Origin: Pogostemon cablin
Taxonomy: Eukaryota; Streptophyta; Magnoliopsida; Lamiales; Lamiaceae
Length of the DNA: 64,000 nucleotides
NCBI GenBank assembly: GCA_023678885.1
Contig: CM043013.1
Span: 26,934,291-26,998,290, forward strand
Direction of reading: 5' to 3'
Shown piece after piece: positions 10,233 through 20,846 of the stretch. Position 1 is the first letter of the stretch, and every line of letters begins with the position of its first letter. Under the pieces are notes generated by a model, which was given only the letters and a program-made list of their open reading frames with translations, searched no databases and had not been told where the DNA came from. The translations under genes were made by a program, and so were the position numbers.

Positions 10233-12056
10233 CCTGCCGAATGGGAATTGTCTGATGACTTTCCCGATGAAGATATATTGGCCATTGAAATCACTCCTCC
10301 TTGGAAGATGTATTTCGATGGAGCCGCCCACAGAGAAGGAGCCGGCGCAGGAGTAGTATTTGTAACCTCAGATGGAGGAGTTCTGCCATATTTATTCAGT
10401 CTAACTGAAAATTGTTCTAACAATGTAGCTGAATATCAAGCTCTTATACTTGGTTTGGAGATGGCAGTGGATGTAAAGCAGCGACACCTTAAGGTATATG
10501 GAGATTCGTTGTTGATAATCAACCAACTGCTTGGCTTATATGAGGTTAAGAAAGCTGAACTACTTCCGTATTATGACTATGCTCAGAGGCTTATGAATTG
10601 GCTTGGAGACGTAGAGATTGAACATTTACTAAGGAGCAAGAACAAGCAAGCCGATGCTTTGGCAAAGCTAGCATCAACCATAGCAATGCCCGAAGCACTT
10701 GTTCAAGTACCGATCTGCAAAAGTCGGGTGGTACCTCCCTTCTTCGAAGATGAAGATGGTGAAGAAGTTGAGTATTGCGCCATAGAGGTTTTTGATATTG
10801 AGAAAGAAGACTGGCGTCAACCATTCGTGGATTACTTGAAGAATGATAAGCTTCCTAATGATCCACATCTAAAGGTTGATGTCCGATGTAGAGCACCACG
10901 ATTCTTCTATTACAAAGATACACTCTATAGAAGATCGTTTGATGGTATTCTCTTAAGATGCTTAAGTGATGAAGAAGCTCTTCAAGCTATGGAGGAAGCT
11001 CATTCTGGAATATGTGGCGCCCATCAGTCTGGACCCAAGTTACATTTCAGAATCAAGAGGATGGGATATTACTGGCCTTCTATGGTGAAGGATTGCATAG
11101 ATTATGCACAAAGATGTCAGCCATGCCAGTTTCATGCAAATCTCATTCATCAGCCTCCCGAACCATTACATCCAATAGTTTCTTCGTGGCCATTTGATGC
11201 ATGGGGCTTAGATGTGGCGGGGCCATTAACGAAGTCTTCCGGAGGTCATCTTTATATTCTGGCTGCCACTGATTACTTTTCCAAGTGGGCGGAAGTTGTA
11301 CCCTTGGGAGAAGTGAATAAAGAAAATGTGGCTGATTTCATTCGCATCAACATCATATATAGATATGGAATGCCTCGATACATTATCACAGACAATGGGA
11401 GGCCATTCAGTAACTCTTTGATTGATAAGCTTTGTGAGAAGTTTGACTTCAAGCAAAGAAAATCTTCTATGTATAATGCAGCAGCTAATGGGCTTGCCAA
11501 AGCCTTCAACAAAACACTGTGTAATCTGTTGAAGAAGGTAGTCTCCAAGTCAAAGCGAGATTGGCATGAAAGGATTCATGAAGCTTTATGGGCGTATCGA
11601 ACTACTTATAGAACGCCTACTCAAGCTACTCCGTACTCTCTTGTATATGGGGTTGAAGCTGTGGTGCCCCTTGAAAAGTAAATACCGTCTTTGAGAATAG
11701 CCATACAAGAAGGTTTAACTAAAGAAGAGAACGCACGACTGCGTCTCGAAGAATTAGAGGCACTTGATGAGAAGAGGTTAGAAGCACAACAGAGACTTGA
11801 GTGCTATCAAGCTCGCCTCTCCAGAACGTTTAACAAGAAAATAAAAATACGTTCTTTTCAAGTCGGAGACTTAGTTCTGGCTGTAAGAAGGCCTATTGTC
11901 ATCACTTACCCGAGTTGGAAATAAATTCTTGCCCAAGTGGGATGGCCCACATGTTGTGAAAGAAGTATATACAAATGGTGCATACAAGTTGATATCTGAA
12001 GATGGTGTAGGAATCGGCCCCATAAATGGTAAATTCCTGAAACGCTACTATGCGTA
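10233..12056 (+). pseudogene. Tat pol, part 2: archaeal-type RNase H and integrase
   Basis: Pol resumes in frame after the Athila insertion. The second RNase H shows acidic residues in MYFDGAAH, NVAEYQAL, VYGDSLL and QADALAKL, the dual RNase H arrangement known for Tat elements. The integrase follows with an H-H-C-C zinc region (HSGICGAHQ, then CQPCQ) and core aspartates in WGLDVAG and IITDNG. The expected catalytic glutamate is lysine: codon AAA at 11499-11501 in ANGLAKAFNK. A TAA at 11679-11681 and a frame change near 11908 follow. The C-terminal domain ends at KRYYA before the stop at 12054-12056. Any integrase made would be inactive. Confidence 0.9.
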
Positions 12057-12612
12057 ATCAAATCCAAGAAACGCTTCATGACGTACGAGCCTAAACTGCA
12101 TGTTACTCCTGGTCCACATGAGTATAAACTGTGCACGACATCCACCAAAGGTAATTATACGTGGTTAAACTGTTAATTCACCCCATTCAGATATTTTAAG
12201 TGGTTAAAGCATTAAATATCCTACTTTGTCTAAAGTGGTTAAAGAATAGTCACTCCTGGCCCGCATGAGTATAAACTGTGCACGGCACCCCCCCACCCAA
12301 ATCAAATCATGTCCCTTTGAACTATGTAATGACTTGATCCTCTGCGAAGAGGTACGTAGGCAGGTTAGCACTTTGCTAAGTTCAGTCATGTCTTTGGTTT
12401 ATTCACATCAAGTTTGTGGGGTAAACAATAAATTGGAGCATGAAGGCAGCAAATAAATATGAATGACAAGAAAACAAATTAATGATGTAACATAAAGGTG
12501 AAGTAAGGAAGAGAATGGACTTTATTGATAATATCATTAGATGTTCAAAAACATAAAAGGGGAAAGCGAATAAATAACTAAGGGAGCAAATTAAAAGAAA
12601 ATCAGTCCTACG
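12057..12612 (+). other. Tat 3' region between pol and antisense ORF, with a direct repeat
   Basis: I see no coding sequence. A 35-bp unit containing CATGAGTATAAACTGTGCACG occurs at 12103-12137 and, slightly diverged, at 12250-12284, 147 bp apart. The rest is AT-rich. Confidence 0.6.
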
Positions 12613-15490
12613 CTAAACAAGAAAGTTATCAGAGAGTATGCTTTGTAAAACAGACTTCAGAGCTGCTTTCTCATCTTCAGATGATGATTCTTTCAAGACG
12701 GTTGCATTCTCAAGCATAAGGATCTCTTCTTCTATGAGTTCAAATTCCTTCTTAGCACGACAGAGAGTTTGTTGGAGACGATCAGCTGCTTCAGACAAAG
12801 TTTTCTCTCCCTTCTGCAGATTGGTCATCTATTTGCCTATCGACTCCAACTCTTCCCAAGTAGTCTTTAGTTTTTTTGTCTCTGTCATGTGATTATCTCT
12901 GCAATTCTGAAGGCGACTCTTGACGTTGGTCAAGCATTTTGCATGATTTCCCGTGGATGCCGCTTCATCGGACTTCAATTTTGCCGCAGTATAAGTATCG
13001 GCCTTATCAAATAGAGGTTCTAGGGCTACCTCTAAAGGAGAACAGTCGATTCTAAGAGTCTTCACTTTCTTTATCAAGGAAAATATTTCTTGTCTCAGAG
13101 TTGATAAAAACTCAAGAGGGGTCCGTTTGAGTTTTCTTCTTATTTTACTCCATGCACTCCGAGCAAATTTCCCTTTGAGATCACGAGTAATTTTCTTAGA
13201 TATAAATTCTGAGATCATGGAACATGCCTTTGAAGAATTCACCCCTGTGGTCGATGCATCACTTTCAGTAGAATCATCACTCTCCTCAGAATCATCACCG
13301 CTACTAGAATTTGAAGAGATGCCCAAGATCTGATAAGAGGAGAAATATAATAGTATAAAAATGAGAATATACAATGAAAATAAGATAAGGGAAAGGGGGA
13401 AACCTCATCTGCCAAAGCTTTTGAAGTAACAGCAGTAATTAATTCATTTCGTTCAGTAGCCTTAGAGCCAGAAATTTTCAGCGCAACCTTCAATAATAAA
13501 AGAAAGCTTTGTAAGGAAATGAAATAAAAGAAAAAGGAAAAGAGGAGAGAGAGAGAATGGAAGAAACCTCGTTATCTTGTTTTTCAGTATGAGCAACAGA
13601 TTTCTTTCTCTTCCAATGGTGTTCAGTAGAGGCACGACTTTCTGTAGAATGAGGGTAACTTTTCTTTCTTTTATGCACTGTAGGTTGTAAAACTTCATCA
13701 TACACTGGAGAAATATCTTGAATTTCTTGATTATCATCATCAAGGTCATTAATGATGTCTACTTCTTCCTCCAGAGGCTCTGAAACTAAGGTAGTCAAAG
13801 CCTTGATATGATCAGATAAGTAAGTTCCGTGAACTTGCTTCCACCACTCCTTATATTCAGTAGTAGAGTAGTTTTTAGGAGCTGGGGTTGCACATGGAAA
13901 GTAAGCTTCGGAGGTATAGTTATACGAAGTGCAATGTCTCCACTGGTTGAATCCTTCTTCTAAAGATGCTTTCCGAAGGTTGGTTCTAAGCATCTTAGGA
14001 ACATCTTGTAGGAAGCCAAATTGACGAGCAAACCTGTGAGGGGAGTAAGGTTCCATCATAAAATGACTACCCTGTCGCAAAGTAAGATAGCTAGTACGGA
14101 TAGCTACCAGATGAGCCCAATTATCCCATTTCTTATTTCCATCATCCGTGTAGTAGATCGCTTTGTCTTTTGAAAAAATATTGCAAGTCCATAAGGCATT
14201 ATCAGCTGTGTGGATTCGTTTGCGAGCATCTTCAGCATCGAAGTATCTTGCTCCTTGCTCTCCAGAGTATGTCACCATTTGAGGATATGCTATCTTACTT
14301 CCAACTGAAAAATGAGTTTTAAAGTAATGAGCCAGCCAAGCATGAACGAAATGAACCGGAAAGGTTGATTTAATTTCAGATAAACTCGATGAGTTTGAAA
14401 TCGTATTCAGGCCATGGTAAATGTTTGCCAAAACTGGAATAGCAAGACTCACTTTTTTTCCTGCAGCTATTAAGCTTGCCACTTTAAAGGTACTTGGTCG
14501 TATCAAGCCTGCTTCGTCACCCGGAAGTGCAAAAGCACAAAGCCAGCAAGCTAAGTAAGCAGCTAGATAGGTCTCTTCTTGATCAGTTTGAGAAATGCCC
14601 AACTTTTTAAATTGATCTATCTCAGCAGACGTCCATGGCTGGTGACTCGAAATAACGCCAGTCGGGTTATAAGTTTTTTTAGGCCGAGAAGTCGTCTTTC
14701 TTTCAATACGTGTAGGAGGTTCAAGGTATGTTATAGCCTTCTTGGACCAAAAATCTACCCACTGGTCAATGGTTACATTTCTTCTGTTAACACCCTTGCA
14801 AAGTACGTGATAGGCACCAAGTAAAGATCTACAGCTGCACGGGATACGTAAACCGTCCTTCGTGGAAAGCAATTATTCTTCTGCACAGGGCACAATTTCA
14901 TCATACACATAACCCGCTATGGGTAGTCCCATCAAGTTGTATAAGTCCCATAAAGAAAGTGACATCTCTCCGAATTTAGTAAGTAAAGTATTGGTGGAAG
15001 AACACCAAGCTTCACAGAAGGCCTTCATGATTTCACAGCTGCAATCATAGGTAAAGAGGGATGCAAAGACAGCATTATAAAGCTTTGTGTTTCAAAGAAT
15101 GGATCCGCATCGGCTTAAAATATCTTCAGTCCATTCCCAGTAACCCTTGATGTAGTGGAAGTCTCCAAGAAACTTGATGGGTTCCCCCCAGGATGCTTTT
15201 CCTTTTGCAATGCGGCGTCCCAAAGAGGGTAAAGGTGCCGAATTGATTTCTGGCTCAATGTCAGCTCCCTTCAAGGTCCAACTTATGTTATTTTTACTTG
15301 AAGAAGATTCATGAGACCAACATGCCAAGAAAAATTCATTCTTGCTTCTTGGAGGGACATAAGCACAGTTCCCTAGCAAAGATTGTCCGGGTAAAAGACG
15401 AGTTCCTTGTGGCAAAGGTTGACGTGCATCTTCAAGAATAACCAAGTAGCTTGCGCCGGACTTTCCCGTTACAGTTTTGAAGAAAACCAT
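12613..15490 (-). pseudogene. Antisense plant-mobile-domain (PMD) gene inside the Tat element, with introns
   Basis: Predicted exons (minus strand) are 15490-13568, 13487-13404 and 13329-12613. The introns are 80 and 74 bp with GT-AG ends, and all joins are phase 0. Exon 1 carries the plant mobile (aminotransferase-like) domain: EIMKAFCEAWC, then GEMSLSLWDL, GLPIAGYVYDE, and later YLACWLCAFALP and HFVHAWLAHYFKTHF. The acidic and basic C-terminal part ends in a predicted coiled coil rich in Lys, Glu and Leu. About 908 codons remain open apart from three stops: TGA 15092-15094, TAA 14873-14875 and TAG 12829-12831. PMD proteins are known from host genes and transposable elements; their biochemical role is unclear. 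Here the gene lies between pol and the 3' LTR, opposite to the element's transcript, which explains why the introns were not spliced out during retrotransposition. Confidence 0.8.
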
Positions 15491-16023
15491 GCTGAGAAAT
15501 GGATAGGCTGCAAAACAAGTGAAGGGATGTTAGAAAACAATAGTAGGGCTTGGAAATAATTTAAGTTTAAGATTTTAATAATTAAAGGAACTCAAAATAA
15601 ATTCATGGGATCGGTTAAAGATTAAATTCAAAATTATAAGCCATGAGAAGTGAAAGTTCGAATTATTAGAGTGAGCGAATAAATCAATTTGTGCTTGGAT
15701 GCAATTATAGTTGATTGGGCTCACATCAAATCCAAGATCCGTGCTCTTGGACTCTCCAAGCCCAAATTATGAATTAGCTTTCACATGGCCCAAGGTTTTA
15801 AAAAAAAATGAGGAAGCCCAAATTGAATTATATGGGCCCAATGAAGGTCAAAATTGGCTTTGAAAGTCAAAATTGGCATCCATTATCAAGTGTTGCCCCA
15901 GCGTGAAATTGGGACTCTTCCCTCTATACAGCGGGACTCATCGACGCCTGCAGCCGCCGACGACCACCGCCCAGCCGCTTTCGAGGCCTGCCGATGGGAT
16001 CGTGAAGTCGCACGCCTCACCAA

Positions 16024-16345
16024 GCTGCCACCGGGAACGCGCGAGCTGTTTTCTGCCGAAGACAAGCGTCGGCCGCCTCCTCACCGAGCTGCCACTGAGA
16101 GCGAGCAGCTGCCACCGGGAACACGCGAGCTGTTTTCTGCCGAAGATAAGCATCGGCCGCCTCCTCATCGAGCTGCCACCGAGAGCGAGCAGCTGCCACC
16201 GGGAACGCGCGAGCTATTTTCTGCCGAAGACAAGCGTCGGCCGCCTCCTCACCGAGCTGCCACCGAGAGCGAGCAGCTGCCACCGGGAACGCGCGAGCTA
16301 TTTTCTGTCGAAGACAAGCGTCGGCCGCCTCCTCACCAAGCTGCC
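16024..16345 (+). repeat. 84-bp minisatellite, nearly four copies
   Basis: Units start at 16024, 16108, 16192 and 16276, each beginning GCTGCCACCGGGAAC. The period is exactly 84 bp (28 codons), so two frames stay open throughout and encode Pro/Arg/Glu-rich 28-residue repeats. There are no unique spacers, so it is not a CRISPR array. Confidence 0.9.
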
Positions 16346-16548
16346 ACACGCGTGTTGCCGCCACCAGCCGCCACCGAGGATGTCGCGCCGTCAAGCATGT
16401 CGCGGCTGCAGTAGTCGCGTATTGCCAGCGGTCAACAGCCGGCGACCTCCCCGAGAACTCCGTTGCACAGACCGCACGACTGGAGATGCCTATTGCAGCC
16501 ACCGAATTGTCATCGCCGGAAACACACACCATCACCTTCAAATCGAGC

Positions 16549-16756
16549 AACCACCATGGGTGGTCCGCAGTCGATTGGTCTTCATCTCGACACTATAACT
16601 TCAGCCTTCAAATCTGTCTTCAGAGGTCTGTAACACCTCTCCACCCATTTTCGTCGGAGGTGTGAGCCCAACAAGCAACTACCATGGGTGGTCCGCCGTT
16701 GATTGCTTTTCACCTCGCGGTATGAGCCCGACAAGCAACCACCATGGGTGGTCCGC
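16549..16756 (+). repeat. Three copies of a palindromic CCATGGGTGGTCCGC unit
   Basis: The unit occurs at about 16549-16568, 16676-16696 and 16736-16756. The last two are 60 bp apart within a longer imperfect repeat (GAGCCC, ACAAGCAAC). CCACCATGGGTGG is itself almost palindromic. Confidence 0.7.
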
Positions 16757-17498
16757 CGTCTACCGCTCTCCACCTCGACGTCACTGGTCTTGACTTCCCG
16801 TGTACGTTAAAGTCTTCTCTTCACTTCTCTTCGTGGATACGTCGTGTGGAAAAGGAAAAAAAAGAGAAAAAGGGAAAGACAGAAGTAATACAGAAGTCGA
16901 GCTTACCTTGATGATCAAATAAAAGAAAAGAAGCAAGAAAGGAGTTCGGTATGTGCAGGGTTAAAAGAAGGGAAAAACAAGGGAAAAGAAAGAAAAAGGA
17001 GCAGATAAGAGAAAATAAAAGGAAAGCAGTAAGGCGAAGTTAAGTGTTCACCGCTTTTGACGAACGTGCTCGAACTCGTTGCCCTTGATGGAAGAAAGAA
17101 CCTGCAAAAGCTGTGAACTGATATGTGAAAATTGAAGGGCATGACCTCTCCTTATATAGGGGTTAGAAACTTTGGAGATAAGTATTTGAAGATTACCCAA
17201 ATATTTCTTTGGATTTGCCTCGGATGTGTAATCTGTGATTTCAAGATTATCATGTTAGATTCTTGAGTTGATTTGTTGAGGATCCAGTATATTTCTTGTT
17301 CTCCAAGTATAAGGAAGAACGTACATGCTTATCATTTATTGGGTCAGAATAAAAAAATATAATAATAAATTGGAAAAGGCCCAGAGAAGGATTTGGGGCA
17401 AGAAGTTGATGGAGGCCCAAACTAAAGGGGAAAGAGGGCCCAGATATGAAATGTTGCAATTTGTCCACCTCAATGACAAATTTCCGTGAACAAAATGC

Positions 17499-17509
17499 AA
17501 GGGGGCATT
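17499..17509 (+). promoter_or_regulatory. Polypurine tract of the Tat element
   Basis: AAGGGGGCATT directly precedes the LTR start TGTAGGC at 17510, as expected for the plus-strand primer. Confidence 0.7.
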
Positions 17510-17915
17510 TGTAGGCAATTAAATTTTATTGCCTAATAAATATAAATGCAAAAGAAAATATATTAAGTATTAATTTAATATTTATTTATTAAGGAATTTA
17601 AATAAATTAATTCCTAAAATAAATGAATATATAATTAATAATTAATATAATTATTTGAGCCCAAAATCCAAGTTAAATGGGCTTAGTTCAAGTCATATGG
17701 GCTTAATTCAAGTCAGGTGGGCCCGACTCAAGTCGATAAGCCCAGCATATACAGTCCAGTAGGCCTAATTAAATTAAATAAGCCAAAGTCAAAATCTTAT
17801 AGACTTAATTAAATTAAATAGGCTCATATCCAGTCTAGCAGGCTTAATTAAAGGAGAAAAGTCCAACATATCTTTTGAAGGAGAAAATATCTCTCAAGTG
17901 GTTATTTTCTCTATC

Positions 17916-17923
17916 TATAAATA
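17916..17923 (+). promoter_or_regulatory. TATA box in Tat LTR
   Basis: TATAAATA is followed about 30 bp later by a pyrimidine/CA start context, as expected for the U3/R boundary. Confidence 0.6.
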
Positions 17924-17974
17924 AGGACCTTCAGTCCTCATTCCATTCACTCTGAAGAATCCTGAAGACCTGCA

Positions 17975-18180
17975 GAATTCTGAAGATCAAGCGAAGATCC
18001 AAGTTCGATCAAGTCAAGTGAAGAATTCTGAAGATCAAGATCAAGCGAAGATTCAAGTTCGATCAAGTCAAGTGAAGAATTCTGAAGATCAAGATCAAGT
18101 GAAGATCCAAGTTCGATCAAGTCAAGTGAAGAATTCTGAAGATCAAGATCAAGCGAAGATTCAAGTGAAGAGCAAGATCA
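17975..18180 (+). repeat. 54-bp tandem repeat in Tat LTR
   Basis: Units containing GAATTCTGAAGATCAAG recur at about 17975, 18024, 18078 and 18132. The period is 54 bp, with the first unit shortened by 6 bp. The open frame 18018-18380 is a by-product of the 18-codon period and is not called a gene. Confidence 0.85.
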
Positions 18181-18623
18181 AGATTCAAGCCCAAGCTCAA
18201 GATCTTCAAGTCAAGTTCAAGATATATTCAAGTCAAGAATCACATCCGATCAAAGACCAAGGTGCTAAGCCTCTTCGATCCGGTGTTCTTTATCAAATTC
18301 ATCCAGCAGTCTCCGTGAAGTCAACGTTCTACCAAATTGAGCGGCATACTTCACGACAAAGATTCAAGTCAAACGTTTGATTCAAATAAAGGCTCGACGC
18401 CTCCGGATAAATATTTTAAAGCTTCAAGTCAACCCCGAGCTCGGACAAGCTTCATCCGAAGATCCGGCTTCGAAAGTTGAAAAAGTCAAGAAGTCAATTC
18501 AAGAGAGGAATCAGAGGATAGCTAGAGACTGTCTACTTAAATTCTCAATTTCAATCCATCTCGGATTATCTTTGTAATTTCTTTTGTGTTTATTATTTTA
18601 TAAATACAAAATTTATTGTTACA

Positions 18624-18686
18624 GATAGATTAAGGATGGACAGCTCAAAATGGTAAAATGGATAGATTGACGGTGGATGGAGGGAG
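18624..18686. mobile_element. Truncated Stowaway-like MITE end
   Basis: The 63 bp end in GGATGGAGGGAG followed by TA (18687-18688), the terminal inverted repeat and target dinucleotide of Stowaway MITEs. The other end is not nearby: the fragment begins exactly at the Tat LTR border, so the Tat element probably inserted into this MITE. Confidence 0.55.
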
Positions 18687-20846
18687 TATTATTCTTCATT
18701 TATATTTTATACTATAAATTGTTCATAAAATAGTATTATCACTTTTCATTAATTGAATTTAATTTTTCATTATAAAAATTATCACTTTTTATCCATCTCA
18801 CGTAAATTATTATGTGAGACGGTCTCACACAAGTCTTTGCATTTAGTGAAAGGGTCTTACACATACCAATCACTTATCACTAATACAATTATCCATTTTA
18901 TATAAAATAACTTATAATAGTGCAATTATTCACTTTATATAAAATAATAATATTTTAGGAAGAATTATTTTGATATCTTTACTTTTTTAATTTTAAATTA
19001 AAGAGAGAACATGGGCCGACATGTTAGGCTCTAAACAAAGCTTTATTGGGTCTTTCGCCTTAATAAACCTTATGCTTTTTTCCATGATGGGCCTTTAAAT
19101 TGTTGGGCTTTTTGGATGAACGAAAGGAGTTTTGTTCTCGAATAGCGAATTATGGTCATCGTCTTCGTGTAAACGATCGCACCAGAAAAACACGCACAGA
19201 GGTGTCCATGGAGAAAGTAATTACTCCAGTATAATTCTCTCTCTTTGTCTCTGTATACAAATATGAATACACTCTCTGATATACTCACACTCAGTAATCG
19301 TATATGCGTGTCGTTTTTTGATACGACGCTTATCCCCTGTTTGTTGCATACTAATTGCTTTAGAGTTTCAACAACATTGTGGGAATTTCAGTTTAAATTT
19401 ATATTTATGTACTTGAGGTACGAAATGTTTATGTATAGATTGATAAATTCTTTGTGTTTTGGATGGAGCTCAGAACAAGGGTATGCTCAGATTATTTATT
19501 CCAATGTGTTTTTTCACATTTTGTATGAATGGACTCTATAAATAGAGTTAATGGGCAAGAGGATTATTGTTTAAAATTGTTATTACAAGTCACAGGAGGT
19601 CTTGAATTTGGATTAGGGCAATTCCTTTTCTTGGACACTGCATTAAAAAAATTCTTTTAAGCCTCAAATAAGATATTCGTTCTAGTGGAAATCTTTACTG
19701 GTGAAGAAGAAACACTTTGTTTTGCTAAAGTTTCCCTAACTAGAGACCAGGTATTCTTTAATTGTTTGTCCCCAATTCTTAAATGTTTCAAAGGTTTTGA
19801 TTATTTGCAGATTGGGCAAATGTATGATAAAAACTTGGGCAGTTCTCCCATGGAATCCTTAAAGCTGTATGATTTAAGTTAAAATTAGAGATTTCTAACT
19901 TTGATTACGACGTGGATACTTTTAGTCTAGAATTCTACTTCATGTACTACATGAATTGAATTGTATTAATTTTAGACCACTTATGGTCGGATGAATGAAA
20001 CATTGGTCCAGCAGGCTACCTACATTGTTTGATATGGGTGTGAAGCTTATTCCTGTAAATTCAAACCTTGATCATTCACAGTGCATTTATCTCTGTGTAA
20101 ATTTTTCCTGATTCTGGAGTTTGCTTCATCATATGGCTAATAGCTTCACTAGTATACTTAGTTTATCCTTCCTGGTTAGACTTGCTAATGACTTTGTCTT
20201 TATTAATGCCTCTATATATACCACATGGTAAATCCTTTCCAGTAAGACTTCGTAATGACATCTTTATTAATGCGTGTATATACCGCATGCTTATATGATG
20301 TTTCTTTAAGTAACAAGTTTTAAGAGTTCTCAATCTTAAAGGCTCTATTGTCCTAGGATCTGTTTTGCTGCATGGACCTCCATGAACTGGAGAAACAACC
20401 AACGTGGTTATCTTGCAAGAAGTTAAGCGTGGATAAAAAATTCTTTCTTGTGCCACTTCCAATATTGCGGTTGATAATATTCTGGAAACTTGTACCACAT
20501 ATATAGGTATATAAATTTCAACTTAGTGTGACAGTAAAAGCCACTTTCAGGAATACTTTGCTTTATCTTCACTCTATTTGACCATGTGAATCTGTTGTTT
20601 GGTAGTGTTCTTATATCCTTATCTGAATGTCATTTAGGAGAAATCAAACGTCCAAAATGGGGTCGGGATGTACTAGGCCATACATCTGCTTCTAAGACAG
20701 ATTTTTCGTTTTTTGTTTTGTTTATGGCTCTTTTTTTCTTATTATAATACACAAGTGCAGCTATTGTTTATGAACTTTAACCAGTGTACGTAAGGAGATA
20801 TTCCTGTATCTTTTGCCCCTATGATTACAAAAATATCCTAACTAAT
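18687..20846. other. Intergenic, no gene recognised
   Basis: AT-rich DNA with short unrelated ORFs. A 17-bp perfect palindrome (TGTGAGAC-G-GTCTCACA) is at 18813-18829, a sequence common in plant dispersed repeats. The last part probably includes the 3' UTR of the DREB2F-like gene. No protein homology is visible. Confidence 0.5.

Larger units (their letters stand above)
15491..17498 (+). other. Tat 3' region: putative antisense promoter side, GC-rich repeats, purine-rich tract
   Basis: Upstream of the antisense gene the DNA is AT-rich (15491-15850). From 15900 to 16800 it turns GC-rich, with an 84-bp minisatellite and three copies of a CCACCATGGGTGG-like palindrome. From 16850 to 17100 it is purine-rich. 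Several overlapping open frames occur because of base composition; none resembles a known protein. Confidence 0.55.
1..18623 (+). mobile_element. Ty3/gypsy retrotransposon, Tat type, 5' end outside window
   Basis: The element enters the window inside reverse transcriptase and ends at the 3' LTR (17510-18623). The order RT, RNase H, a second archaeal-type RNase H, integrase, then a long 3' region with an antisense ORF is typical of the Tat clade. Its pol is interrupted at 1193-10232 by a complete Athila-type element. Coding lesions are in-frame stops at 663-665 and 11679-11681, a frame change near 11908, and loss of the integrase catalytic glutamate. The 5' LTR, gag and protease lie outside the window, so its own target duplication cannot be checked; the five bases after the 3' LTR are GATAG. 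Confidence 0.9.
17510..18623 (+). repeat. 3' LTR of the Tat element
   Basis: The 1114-bp LTR starts TGTAGGCAATTAAA and ends TTGTTACA, with terminal TGTA/TACA complementarity. It is assigned from the preceding polypurine tract and the break into MITE-like sequence after 18623; the matching 5' LTR is outside the window. It contains a TATA box at 17916 and a 54-bp tandem repeat. Confidence 0.75.

Noticed and set aside
16024..16345. CRISPR-like array
   Set aside because: Units are contiguous 84-bp tandem copies without unique spacers, in a plant genome.
16549..16568. Kozak-type start codon CCACCATGG
   Set aside because: The motif is part of a repeated palindrome found three times and opens no conserved reading frame.
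15854..16598. Overlapping 186- and 241-codon ORFs with repeated peptides
   Set aside because: They are created by the 84-bp (multiple of three) minisatellite in a GC-rich stretch that is open in several frames.
18018..18380. 120-codon ORF with Lys/Asp/Gln repeats
   Set aside because: It is a translation of the 54-bp tandem repeat downstream of the LTR TATA box, so I regard it as untranslated leader.
18813..18829. 17-bp perfect palindrome as a regulatory operator
   Set aside because: TGTGAGACGGTCTCACA is a common fragment of dispersed plant repeats, and no gene start lies nearby.
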